A stretch of DNA of 64,000 nt from an uncultured Erysipelotrichaceae bacterium (GTDB lineage: Bacteria; Bacillota_I; Bacilli_A; RFN20; CAG-826), in the NCBI GenBank assembly GCA_902800025.1, contig CADCDA010000007.1:26452-90451 (forward strand), read 5' to 3'. This document shows positions 1 to 7,699 of this stretch, in pieces. The notes beneath the pieces were generated by a model. It was not told the origin of the DNA, searched no databases, and saw only the letters and a list, made by a program, of their open reading frames with translations. Within the stretch, counting starts at the first letter, position 1, and each line of letters starts with the position of its first letter. The position numbers and the translations under genes were made by a program.

Positions 1-17
1 GCGGTAGGTCTTTTCTT
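1..17 (+). repeat. 3' end of a repeated structured element, copy 1 (cut by window edge)
   Basis: The first 17 bases are identical to 1801-1817, where the same string forms the 3' arm and U-rich tail of a putative structured RNA. The 5' part of this copy lies outside the window, so its full extent cannot be judged. The two copies flank the DUF2442-XRE and SPFH genes. Confidence 0.6.
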
Positions 18-61
18 TTGGGCTCTTTAAAAATTTGTGTTGTTTATTATAATAAAAATTC

Positions 62-90
62 TTGAAAATAGGGGATATATACCATATAAT
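62..90 (+). promoter_or_regulatory. sigma-A-type promoter of the DUF2442-XRE gene
   Basis: A -35 element TTGAAA at 62-67 and a perfect -10 TATAAT at 85-90 are separated by 17 bp. Transcription would begin near 97, just before the AGGA Shine-Dalgarno at 97-100 and the ATG at 111. It probably drives both this gene and the SPFH gene 20 bp behind it. Confidence 0.65.
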
Positions 91-110
91 ATAATTAGGA
101 ATAAGTTAGT

Positions 111-566
111 ATGAAAAAGGCAATTAAACTAATTCTTAAAGAAAAAACAACATTTGATCTTTATTTTTTGGATGGCGCCGTGAAGAGGTATGACATTTTA
201 TCTCTTGCTGATAAATTTCCACAACTCAACGCATTGAAAGACAGAGATTTGTTTTTAAAGGGAAGTCTTATAGGGTGGTCTGGAGTCCAGTGGAATGATG
301 ATTTAGACATTTCATCAGAAACTGTGTATGAATGTGGCATTAATGTTACCAATGAATACGATGATGTTGAAAACGTTGTTATTGGATACAAAATCAAACA
401 ACGGAGAATTGGGATGAAATTATCCCAAGAAGAACTAGCTGATAAAGTTGGCATTGATCAGTCAGATTTGTCAAAAATTGAAAAGGGGATTGCCAACCCA
501 TCAGTGAAAATGCTTGCTAGAATTGTTAGTGGATTATCCGCTAAAATTTCTATCAATATCGAATAA
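111..566 (+). CDS. DUF2442-XRE fusion, antitoxin-like transcriptional regulator
   Basis: 151 residues. The N-terminal half (about 5-78) has the look of DUF2442, small proteins often paired with DUF4160 partners in toxin-antitoxin-like loci. The C-terminal half (about 90-148) is an XRE/Cro helix-turn-helix with the typical QEELADKVGIDQSDLSKIE pattern, so the protein should bind DNA. The start is supported by the AGGA ribosome site 10 nt upstream and a good promoter. No DUF4160 gene is visible; it could lie left of the window. The SPFH gene follows after 20 bp on the same strand. The autoregulatory role is inference from the HTH and the family. Confidence 0.8.
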   Translation: MKKAIKLILKEKTTFDLYFLDGAVKRYDILSLADKFPQLNALKDRDLFLKGSLIGWSGVQWNDDLDISSETVYECGINVTNEYDDVENVVIGYKIKQRRIGMKLSQEELADKVGIDQSDLSKIEKGIANPSVKMLARIVSGLSAKISINIE

Positions 567-586
567 TTATTAAGGAGAGAAAAACC

Positions 587-1690
587 ATGATTAGAGGAAT
601 TTTGTTCACATTATTTATTATTTTAACTATCATTTCTGTTGCCTTGTTGGGAATCCAACTTTATAAAGTTTATAAAAGAGGAGAAAAGAAGAGTAAAACA
701 GGTGTTTTTGCAGCAGTGTCGGTTGCTTTGTTGACATTAACAATTATGATTCCTGGAAGCTTCCATCAAGTTAACACTGGCACTATTGCGGTTGTCAGAC
801 ATTTAGGAAAAATTGAAAAGATTAGACAACCTGGTACATATTTTGATTTCTATATGACTAATTCATATGAAATTTACGACACAAAGGTTCAACAAGATAA
901 GATTGTGACATCTGCGTATTCCAAAGATGGACAAACAATGGAATTAGAAGTTTTCTTACAATATCAAATTCAAACAGAGAACGTTCTTAAAATTGCTACC
1001 GAATATGGCAATTTAGAAGCATTACAAGCACGTATTGAAACAGTCACTATTGAAAAGACCAAAGCAGTTATGAGCAGTGCCGAAGCGATGACAATCATTC
1101 AAAATCGTTCTACATATAGTACAAATGTTTCTTCTAACGTTAGAGAAGGGATCAGCGAAGACTATTATGTCAATGTCAAAGACGTCGTTCTAACTAACAT
1201 CGATTTTACTAACGAATTTGAAAAAGCAGTTGAAGACAAAGTTATTGCTGAGCAAGAAAAACAAGCCGCAATTACAAGAGCAGAAGCAGAACTTGAAGTA
1301 GCAAAACTTGAAGCCCAAAAGAAGATTGAAGAAGCTCGTGGTGATGCTGAAGCACAAAAAATCTTAGCGCAAGCAAGCGCTGAAGCTGCAACTTATAAAA
1401 TCATTGAGTTAGCGAGAGTCATTGGGTATAACGTTTCTGAAACATATTTATATTCTGTTGATGGAGTTGAAACCGAGTTCAATACAAAACAAGCAGAAAC
1501 AGAAACCACGATTTATTTAGGGACAAAGTATGTCATTGATACAATAAGTGGTCCAGGAATTGATCAATTTAAGACTTTGGTTGAAGATTATCTTGAATAC
1601 CTTGCTTATCTAGAAAAATGGAATGGCGAGTTGCCTGATGTTGTTGCTGGCGATGACGCAATTTCTATCATTGTTCCAAATAACCCATAA
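587..1690 (+). CDS. SPFH/band-7 (prohibitin-like) membrane protein
   Basis: 367 residues. Two hydrophobic segments (about 3-25 and 38-57) anchor the N-terminus; the SPFH/band-7 domain follows (about 60-250, beginning at the VNTGTIAVVRHLGKI segment). An Ala/Glu/Lys-rich helix (about 225-280), typical of the SPFH coiled coil, comes next, and the tail is acidic. Family members oligomerise on membranes and organise microdomains or control membrane proteases. A strong ribosome site (aaggagag) sits 8-10 nt before ATG. It is likely co-transcribed with the upstream regulator. No NfeD-like partner is nearby. The specific role is unknown. Confidence 0.85.
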   Translation: MIRGILFTLFIILTIISVALLGIQLYKVYKRGEKKSKTGVFAAVSVALLTLTIMIPGSFHQVNTGTIAVVRHLGKIEKIRQPGTYFDFYMTNSYEIYDTKVQQDKIVTSAYSKDGQTMELEVFLQYQIQTENVLKIATEYGNLEALQARIETVTIEKTKAVMSSAEAMTIIQNRSTYSTNVSSNVREGISEDYYVNVKDVVLTNIDFTNEFEKAVEDKVIAEQEKQAAITRAEAELEVAKLEAQKKIEEARGDAEAQKILAQASAEAATYKIIELARVIGYNVSETYLYSVDGVETEFNTKQAETETTIYLGTKYVIDTISGPGIDQFKTLVEDYLEYLAYLEKWNGELPDVVAGDDAISIIVPNNP

Positions 1691-1699
1691 TTATATAGG

Positions 1700-1817
1700 G
1701 CCTATGAATAAAAGCACAAAGACCTACTTGCATAGGCTTAGTAACATCTGGTGGGGACCTCAAAAAAACTACTCCCCATAGGATGTTACAATACCTTAAA
1801 GCGGTAGGTCTTTTCTT
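1700..1817 (+). ncRNA. putative structured RNA or complex terminator
   Basis: This 150-bp gap holds no ORF but dense complementarity. Bases 1718-1727 pair perfectly with 1804-1813 (10 bp) and are followed by a U-rich run. Inside are 1741-1748 with 1782-1789 (8 bp) and 1752-1757 with 1773-1778 (6 bp). In addition 1700-1706 is complementary to 1731-1737 and encloses the 5' arm of the outer helix, so a pseudoknot or a switch between folds is possible. The 3' end (1801-1817) is repeated exactly at 1-17. I do not recognise an Rfam family; SRP and tmRNA signature motifs are absent. Confidence 0.5.
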
Positions 1818-1840
1818 ATGATCGAATGTTGAAAACGACA

Positions 1841-3109
1841 TTATAAAAACCTCTTTATTATTAACTTTGTTATATCTTTGTCTTCATATTTATATATTGA
1901 AAAAATCTTGTTTCCCATATAGTTGATCGATGTTCCTAATGAGTAACAATCTACTGAATCAATAATCATGAATCGGTCGTGGAACAAATCGTTATATTTC
2001 AATATGAAGTTCCCACCGAATTGTTTAATAAATATATCTATTTCTTCTTCTGATAGTTTTGACTTTGAACTTCCAATTACTGTTATATCAACATCAGTGT
2101 TTTTGCTTTTCAAAAACGTTAAGAGCTTATTATCACAATAAGGATCAATAACGATGATTGATTCTTTTGCGGTTCTGATAATCGAAGATATGAATTCGTA
2201 AGCATCATAGTATTGCCCATTGAAGAACAGTTTTTCTTTAGGAGGTTCTTCAAATACTTGTTTTTCTACGACATCCATTCTATTTTTCAAATCGGAAATA
2301 TCGTTTTCTAATTGGACAAAGTTTTCAGTCGTTACTGTCACACGAGTGTTATCAATTGCATATCCTTTTAATAAGTAACGTTTAAGAACAGACGACGCCC
2401 ATCTTCTAAATTCAATGGCTCTTTTGCCTGATGTTCTATATCCAACGGCAAGGATCATATCAAGGTTATAATATTCAACAACCCTAGTTACTTTTCTATC
2501 TCCCTCGATTTGAACTTGTGCATTTTTTGCACATGTTGAAACAGGAATTAATTCCCCTTCCTCATATATGTTATCAATGTGTTTAATGATGACCGTTCTA
2601 TCTTTGTCAAATAGCTCTGAAATCTGATTAACATTTAACCAAACTGTGTCTTCTTCTGGCGATATTTTAACATCAAGTTTTACATTTCCATTATTATATA
2701 TAATAATGTCTTGTTTGTTATCTACCACTTCTTGTTTCAAATAATCATCTAGGAATTGTTTGAGCAATAAGCCTTTATCGGATCCGATTTTATCGCCTAT
2801 AGCAAGCACAATATCTAGGCAATAATAGTTAATGGTTCTTGCTATTTTTCTATTTCCTTCGAGTTGAACTTGTCCACTTTTTGAAATAGTTGGACCATTT
2901 TTTGGACAAGTTGGACATTCTTCAAAAACAGCTGATTCTATTCTTTCGAGTTCAAGCTTAATGTACCTCGTTATTGTGGAATGGCTTTTACCATATAGGA
3001 TACAAATATCCTTGTTTGATAACCAAAAAGTATTATCTTCTGGTGAATAATTGATATCTAATCCAATGTCATCAGTTTTGTATTTTAGTCTTTGTAAGTC
3101 TTTAGTCAT
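1841..3109 (-). CDS. RhuM/ORF6N-like protein with two N-terminal modules and a PLD-like domain (paralogue A)
   Basis: 422 residues. Two related modules lie in tandem: 10-125 and 140-250, each with a segment of the type SPEEDTVWLNVNQISELF followed by a wHTH-like stretch, a variable linker, and a conserved YYNLDMILAVGYR-type block (the RhuM hallmark). A coiled coil (about 262-285) leads to a C-terminal domain (295-422) with the H-x-R-x4-D motif HDRFMIID (377-384), resembling a phospholipase-D-like half site with Arg in place of Lys. The linker of module 1 contains a 7-residue tandem repeat (66-72 and 73-79). The start at 3109 is chosen because an upstream in-frame ATG at 3124 overlaps the AGGAGG ribosome site. 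Close paralogue at 23845-25110. The function of RhuM proteins is not established. Confidence 0.75.
   Translation of the reverse strand: MTKDLQRLKYKTDDIGLDINYSPEDNTFWLSNKDICILYGKSHSTITRYIKLELERIESAVFEECPTCPKNGPTISKSGQVQLEGNRKIARTINYYCLDIVLAIGDKIGSDKGLLLKQFLDDYLKQEVVDNKQDIIIYNNGNVKLDVKISPEEDTVWLNVNQISELFDKDRTVIIKHIDNIYEEGELIPVSTCAKNAQVQIEGDRKVTRVVEYYNLDMILAVGYRTSGKRAIEFRRWASSVLKRYLLKGYAIDNTRVTVTTENFVQLENDISDLKNRMDVVEKQVFEEPPKEKLFFNGQYYDAYEFISSIIRTAKESIIVIDPYCDNKLLTFLKSKNTDVDITVIGSSKSKLSEEEIDIFIKQFGGNFILKYNDLFHDRFMIIDSVDCYSLGTSINYMGNKIFSIYKYEDKDITKLIIKRFL
2513..2537 (-). repeat. inverted repeat in variable linker, paralogue A module 2
   Basis: Arms 2513-2522 and 2528-2537 are complementary at 9 of 10 positions around a 5-nt loop, inside the codons for the CAKNAQV linker. 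It corresponds in position to inverted repeats in the other three RhuM-like modules of this window. Confidence 0.6.
2867..2912 (-). repeat. inverted repeat and 21-nt tandem repeat in variable linker, paralogue A module 1
   Basis: Arms 2867-2876 and 2903-2912 are perfectly complementary (10 bp). The interval also contains two adjacent 21-nt units that differ at about four positions and encode the 7-residue repeat PTCPKNG/PTISKSG. Within the first unit CCA and TGG flank a 5-nt A loop. Confidence 0.6.
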
Positions 3110-3136
3110 AAAAAACCTCCTCATTTAATAAAGGAG
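3110..3136 (-). promoter_or_regulatory. Shine-Dalgarno-sequestering hairpin with U-run ahead of paralogue A
   Basis: On the minus strand CTCCT (3136-3132) pairs with the AGGAG of the ribosome site (3121-3117) around a 10-nt loop, and six U residues follow immediately before the ATG at 3109. The same arrangement is found ahead of paralogue B (23817-23844). It could hide the ribosome site or act as a weak terminator. Confidence 0.5.
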
Positions 3137-3197
3137 TCTGAAAAATTGATTTTTTTAAAAAAATATTTTTTGAAAATTGAGTTATTAACTCTGTTAA

Positions 3198-3228
3198 TAA
3201 AAAAATTACCATTTTACTGGTAACTTTT
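3198..3228 (-). terminator. rho-independent terminator of udk
   Basis: On the minus strand the inverted repeat at 3219-3224 and 3205-3210 (GTTACC/GGTAAT-type arms, loop of 8) is followed by a U-run. It lies just downstream of the uridine kinase stop at 3233. Confidence 0.7.
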
Positions 3229-3232
3229 CTAT

Positions 3233-3850
3233 TTATTCTTTGTCTAGCATTAATTGAATAACTGAAGCAAGGACATCAATTGATTTAGTGCTATAACCTT
3301 CGTTATTGATAATAAGATCAGCGTAATATTGGCTAGGAGCAATGATTTCTTCAAACATTGGTTGAACAGTGGTGAAGTATTGTTCGACGATACTATCGAA
3401 TGTTCTTCCTCTTTCTTTGGTATCTCTTTCAAGACGTCTCACTAATCGTCTTTCTCTAGAAGCGTTAATGAAGATTTTTAAATCTCCGATTTCTCTTAAG
3501 TCTTTGTTGACTAAAGCCATAATACCTTCGATAAGAATGATTTCTTTTGGTTCAACGATATCAACTTCTTTGCTTCTTCCGTGAATGACAAAGTCATATT
3601 TTGGTTTTTGAATTGTTTCTCCTCTTTTAAGAGCGGAGATTTGTTCTCTGATTAAAGGCCAGTCAAAGGCTTTTGGATGGTCGAAGTTAACTTTCACTCT
3701 TTCTTCCATAGGAAGGACGGAAAAGTCTTTGTAATAGTCATCTAAAGAGATAACTGTCACTCTATTTTTATCAATTCTTTCTAAAACCTTGTTTAAGGTG
3801 TGGGTTTTTCCGCTTGCGGAACCTCCGCCGATTAGGATTACTTTGCTCAT
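3233..3850 (-). CDS. udk: uridine kinase
   Basis: 205 residues, the usual size for the family. It phosphorylates uridine and cytidine to UMP and CMP in pyrimidine salvage in the cytoplasm. The P-loop GGGSASGKT is at residues 8-16, the substrate region DDYYKDFSVLPMEER at about 37-51 and NFDHPKAFDW at about 55-64 are characteristic, and RRLVRRLERDTKERGR (about 133-148) matches the lid region. An AAAGGA ribosome site lies about 11 nt before ATG, with TATAAT on the minus strand at 3879-3874 as probable -10. A terminator follows at 3198-3228. Confidence 0.92.
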   Translation of the reverse strand: MSKVILIGGGSASGKTHTLNKVLERIDKNRVTVISLDDYYKDFSVLPMEERVKVNFDHPKAFDWPLIREQISALKRGETIQKPKYDFVIHGRSKEVDIVEPKEIILIEGIMALVNKDLREIGDLKIFINASRERRLVRRLERDTKERGRTFDSIVEQYFTTVQPMFEEIIAPSQYYADLIINNEGYSTKSIDVLASVIQLMLDKE

Positions 3851-3878
3851 AGTGATAATATTCCTTTAGAATGATTAT

Positions 3879-4010
3879 ATGAAAAAATTAGGTAAAACAA
3901 AAAGAGTTATTTGTGTTAATTGCAAAAGACGATTTGCGGTTTCAGTAAATGAAAACCCTCCATACTTATGCGGAGGGTGTAAGAATCATCTTAAACAAGA
4001 ATCAAAATAG
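3879..4010 (+). CDS. small zinc-ribbon-like protein (43 aa)
   Basis: A 43-codon ORF lies between the divergent start of udk and the 3' end of the M13 peptidase gene. It encodes a Lys-rich peptide with two Cys pairs, CVNC (residues 12-15) and CGGC (31-34), an arrangement expected of a small treble-clef or zinc-ribbon protein. No strong ribosome site precedes the ATG and the start overlaps the presumed udk promoter, so expression is uncertain. The well-spaced CxxC pairs argue that it is real. The function is unknown; RNA or DNA binding is a guess from the basic character. Confidence 0.5.
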   Translation: MKKLGKTKRVICVNCKRRFAVSVNENPPYLCGGCKNHLKQESK

Positions 4011-4027
4011 TGGGTTTCTTGCTACTT

Positions 4028-6019
4028 TTACCAAATAGCGAGTCGGTTTTCAGGAGCGAAATACATTCCATCTCCTGGTTTGATGTCATATGTTTCAATG
4101 AATTCATCAAATTGAGAAAGAGTGAGATTTGTTCTTATATATCCTAAAGGATGTTCGTCGTTATTATTTAAATTAACGAGGGCTCTTTCTTTATATTTAA
4201 ACGCCCATAATCTTGCATATCTTTCAAAGAAAGTTTCATAATCAAAGTCTGGGATTTTTTTCGCTAAGGAGAGCATGACTTTGACTCCACCCATATCAGC
4301 GGTCACTTCTCCATTAACTCGATTACCTTTCATCTTGATGTTGGTTTTAACTTCAATCTTATTGATATATGCAATCATTTTATTGAGTCGAGTGTTAAAA
4401 GCTTGTCTATCTGAATATGTCCACCAGTTGACTTGTTTTCCATCTTCATCAAAATTACTTCCATTTGAATCAAAAGCGTGACTGATTTCATGACCGATAA
4501 TACTTCCTACTGAAGCGTAGTTTTCTTCTATGCTGTTCTCTAAAGAGAAAATATCATCGGTGAGTATGCCATTATAAATAATAAATGAGTTTGAAGTTGG
4601 AAAATACGCTCCATTAACTGTGTAACATGGCCAATACCAACTAGAGTCAAACATTTCACCATTTTTATTATATAAAGTCATCTCACTATAAAGATCTAAG
4701 GCTGATGAATATTTGCTTGGATTAAAGGTTGGATAATCTTTGATTTCATCTGGATAACAAGCATCAAAGTTCATCTTTTTAACTTTAGTAATAGCCTTTT
4801 GTTTAGTGGTTTCACTTAACCAAGTGTTGTTATATATAATCACTTTATATTCATCGATGATTTCACTGATAAGCTCCATGACTTGGTTTTTAGTTTCAGC
4901 GTTACAGTAAACGTCATAGTACGCTCTTTCGAGGACTTTAGATGATAATGATTCAAAAATTAACACTAGAGCTTCTTCATCACTTCTACCGTTTAAAGTT
5001 TCAAATTCAAAAGAGCTCATACTGTTTAAGAACTCGCGATATTCACTTAAACCAATTATCGGTGCGTAGTCAAACATTAATCTATTGATTAATACCTTTT
5101 TCGCATTATCTAGAGATAGATTGTTAAACGCTTCTAAATATTCTTCTGTTCCTGGAAGATAATAGACGAGTTGATTGTCGTTATATCCAAGAGTGCTCAT
5201 TAAGCTTTCAATCTTATAACTTGGGAATAGTTCATCAAGATTATTCACTCGTGTAGTGCCAGCCCATGCATTTAAAGAAAAATATTTAAGTAAGCCTGCT
5301 TCGGTTGCTACATATTGATCAGTGAAACTAGTAGCGTCTTCTTCGGTATATCCAACATCAATAAATAGTTCTTTAATAGCGGCTCCTATTTTATTTAAAA
5401 GAGTGGTCCTTGTTCGATATGAATAGATGAGATATAAAAGACCTGTTTCAGAAAGAATACTTCCTGGAACAACAGCGGTTAAACCGTAATAGTCATAAGG
5501 AGTAAGTAAACTTGTTTCTGTTGATAAAGAATCAATAGAGTATAAATAGTTATTTATTTCATCTTTAGTGGTGTAGTTATTGATTTCATCAATTTTCGCT
5601 TTAACTTGTTCTTTGCTACCATTTAATAAGTAACTAGCAGCGTCTTTAATATATGGTGATAAATATGAATCTGTTTCACCACTAATGAGAGTGTATAGTT
5701 GGGCGGATGTTTTACTATCTGCCTCTCCTAATAAGCCTCCATCTCTTTGCATTCCTTCTTTAACGGTAATAGTAGGAAGATATTCGTAATTCGCCGCTGC
5801 AAAGAAATCATCTTTTTCGCTTGGCTTTTCAATTCTTTCCATCATTCCTTCAACGGCGCTATTGAGCCAAGGAGAACCATAAAGTTCATCAACACTAACA
5901 CCTTCTTTAACTCGATAGAAAAGATAATCTCTAGGTTCTTCTGGGGTTACTACATTAGTAGCGCAGCCAGCGATAGTGATTATTGAAATGATAAATAGAA
6001 GGCTTCTTTTTAATTTCAT
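4028..6019 (-). CDS. M13 family (neprilysin-like) zinc metallopeptidase, lipoprotein
   Basis: 663 residues, typical of M13 (PepO-like) peptidases. The start MKLKRSLLFIISIITIAGC gives a lipoprotein signal with lipobox IAGC, so the enzyme is probably anchored on the outer face of the membrane. The zinc site HEISH is near residue 510 and the third ligand is the Glu of NGEVTADMGG near 570; both are intact. The C-terminal Cys-x-x-Trp of many family members is replaced by NRLAIW. It probably degrades oligopeptides for nutrition. An upstream TTG at 6037 is in frame but would spoil the signal peptide; no clear ribosome site is seen. Confidence 0.9.
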   Translation of the reverse strand: MKLKRSLLFIISIITIAGCATNVVTPEEPRDYLFYRVKEGVSVDELYGSPWLNSAVEGMMERIEKPSEKDDFFAAANYEYLPTITVKEGMQRDGGLLGEADSKTSAQLYTLISGETDSYLSPYIKDAASYLLNGSKEQVKAKIDEINNYTTKDEINNYLYSIDSLSTETSLLTPYDYYGLTAVVPGSILSETGLLYLIYSYRTRTTLLNKIGAAIKELFIDVGYTEEDATSFTDQYVATEAGLLKYFSLNAWAGTTRVNNLDELFPSYKIESLMSTLGYNDNQLVYYLPGTEEYLEAFNNLSLDNAKKVLINRLMFDYAPIIGLSEYREFLNSMSSFEFETLNGRSDEEALVLIFESLSSKVLERAYYDVYCNAETKNQVMELISEIIDEYKVIIYNNTWLSETTKQKAITKVKKMNFDACYPDEIKDYPTFNPSKYSSALDLYSEMTLYNKNGEMFDSSWYWPCYTVNGAYFPTSNSFIIYNGILTDDIFSLENSIEENYASVGSIIGHEISHAFDSNGSNFDEDGKQVNWWTYSDRQAFNTRLNKMIAYINKIEVKTNIKMKGNRVNGEVTADMGGVKVMLSLAKKIPDFDYETFFERYARLWAFKYKERALVNLNNNDEHPLGYIRTNLTLSQFDEFIETYDIKPGDGMYFAPENRLAIW

Positions 6020-6072
6020 AGAAATAAAGTAACACAAATTAATATGAACTTAAAATAAAAAGACCCAAAGGT

Positions 6073-6996
6073 CTAATTATTTTTGTTCTCGTCATCTTTG
6101 TTCTGAGAAGTATCTTCTTCAGTGTCTTCTTTCTTACCGATGTATTTGGTTTCGTTATAGAAGTTAACGATGATTGAGGTGATAACTGCGACGACAATGA
6201 TGCCGTAGAAACCAAGAATAACTGATAAGATTCTTCCAATTACTGAGACAGAAGCAACATCACCGAAACCGATAGTGGTCACGATTGCAAAGCAATACCA
6301 TAAAGCGTCACCATAACTCATCCCTTCAATTAACATAAATACAAAAGAGAAAGAAATGATTAATGAGAATAAACCAAGGACAACTTCAAGAGCGTATGTT
6401 TTTCTAATAATCGCTGAAAGTTGGGCGAGTTGAATTTTAGCGAGAGCTTCAATAATAACAAAACCGATACAGTTAGAGGCAATGAGCAGCATTCCAATTG
6501 ATTCATATAGGAGCATTTGAGCGCCTAATGCATATGTGACGAGAATTAACACTATGGAAATGATAAAAAATAAAACAGAAACAACGATATTTCTTTTCTT
6601 GCGATTACCAATGATTGATAAGACTTGACCAACTGCGATCATTGCAAAGTATGTACCCATTAAAAATTGATGGGCAAAGAAGTTTAATCCAAATATCGCC
6701 ATAAAGATAGTGATAAGGAAGGAGACTGAGGAATAGAAAATATATTTAAATCTTTTCGGAGATTTTCTTAGTTTATATATCGTCAAAGAATAAATAATAA
6801 ATAACATCGCAAAAGCTAATGAACCATAAAGACGAAGGTTTGTTAATAATCCTTCAGGCTCTATGATTGCAATAAACGAATAGCTCACTGTTAATAAAGA
6901 CATCACGAGAGCGGCAGTAGAAAAAACGGACATCAAGATACTTAAAAATGTACTGTTGTCTATAAGTTTTTTGCCTTTTTCTTTTAATTTGCTCAT
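6073..6996 (-). CDS. potassium channel family membrane protein
   Basis: 307 residues with about eight hydrophobic segments. The last two flank a pore loop carrying the selectivity-filter motif TTIGFGD (about 240-246), the hallmark of two-TM-pore K+ channels. The preceding six segments make it longer than a minimal Ion_trans_2 channel and resemble the voltage-gated layout, but no regular Arg ladder is evident. The C-terminus is short, charged and Lys/Asp/Glu-rich, without an RCK domain. The ATG overlaps the stop of the upstream phosphopantetheinyl transferase gene by 4 bp, so the two are translationally coupled. The role of the coupling is unknown. Confidence 0.82.
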   Translation of the reverse strand: MSKLKEKGKKLIDNSTFLSILMSVFSTAALVMSLLTVSYSFIAIIEPEGLLTNLRLYGSLAFAMLFIIYSLTIYKLRKSPKRFKYIFYSSVSFLITIFMAIFGLNFFAHQFLMGTYFAMIAVGQVLSIIGNRKKRNIVVSVLFFIISIVLILVTYALGAQMLLYESIGMLLIASNCIGFVIIEALAKIQLAQLSAIIRKTYALEVVLGLFSLIISFSFVFMLIEGMSYGDALWYCFAIVTTIGFGDVASVSVIGRILSVILGFYGIIVVAVITSIIVNFYNETKYIGKKEDTEEDTSQNKDDENKNN

Positions 6997-7586
6997 GCTA
7001 TTTCCTCGATTTCTATTTTAAATGGAAGGTCACCTTCTATACTAACAGAAAGTGAATAACTATCATATATCATTGTTTGTGAGTAGTATTCTTTCCCCTC
7101 GTATATTTTTTTACCGTTTAGTGGACTTCCTACACATTTGCGGATATCTCCGATGCCTTTTGAGTTACATTTTAATAGGCTTTCTTTCGCACTCCAAAGC
7201 ATAAAAAGAGTGTTGATATCATCTACTTGCTCTTCTTCTAATAAGACGTATTTAATCGTCGAGATATGCTTTTCATCAATCTCTTCAATATCGATTCCAA
7301 TTTCTCTAGTTGGGTGGGTGACGATTACAACATATTTACCTGAATGCGAGATATTAAAATATGGGCCACCTTCGATATAAGGTTTTTTGCTTTCTTTGTA
7401 TTTGATTTCTGGGTTATTCAAATATTTATAAATGAGGTATCCAGCTCCTAAGGAACGGAGTTGATCTTCTTCGAATTTAAAAGCACGAGCTTTTTCAATT
7501 CTTTCCTTTGAAACACAAGAAAGAATAGTGGCTTCATGTTTTTTTATGTAATCAATATTGATTATATGAACTGTAATGTTTTCCAT
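6993..7586 (-). CDS. 4'-phosphopantetheinyl transferase, Sfp/AcpT-like
   Basis: 197 residues. Enzymes of this superfamily move phosphopantetheine from CoA to a Ser of carrier proteins. The Mg2+-binding motif GIDIEEI (about 96-102) and the WSAKESLLK motif (about 130-138) are intact, as is the upstream NISHSG motif (about 78-83). The substrate carrier protein is not in the window. A minus-strand TATAAT at 7602-7597 lies only 10 nt before ATG with no ribosome site between, suggesting a near-leaderless transcript. It is the first gene of an operon with the K+ channel. Confidence 0.88.
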   Translation of the reverse strand: MENITVHIINIDYIKKHEATILSCVSKERIEKARAFKFEEDQLRSLGAGYLIYKYLNNPEIKYKESKKPYIEGGPYFNISHSGKYVVIVTHPTREIGIDIEEIDEKHISTIKYVLLEEEQVDDINTLFMLWSAKESLLKCNSKGIGDIRKCVGSPLNGKKIYEGKEYYSQTMIYDSYSLSVSIEGDLPFKIEIEEIA

Positions 7587-7699
7587 CTATTTATTGATTA
7601 TACTATTCATTTTTGGTGGCGAGAAAGAATAAAAACATAGTATTATATAACTTAGTTTTAATAAACTACCGTCTATAAGCCTTTGAAAGGAAAGATTTT

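Noticed and set aside
161..454. Reverse-strand ORF inside the DUF2442-XRE gene
   Set aside because: Opposite-strand shadow of a gene with clear domains; no ribosome site.
1700..1817. SRP RNA, tmRNA or 6S RNA at this position
   Set aside because: Length and layout do not fit, and the SRP apical loop (GGAAGCAG-type) and tmRNA tRNA-like end are absent. Kept only as an unnamed structured element.
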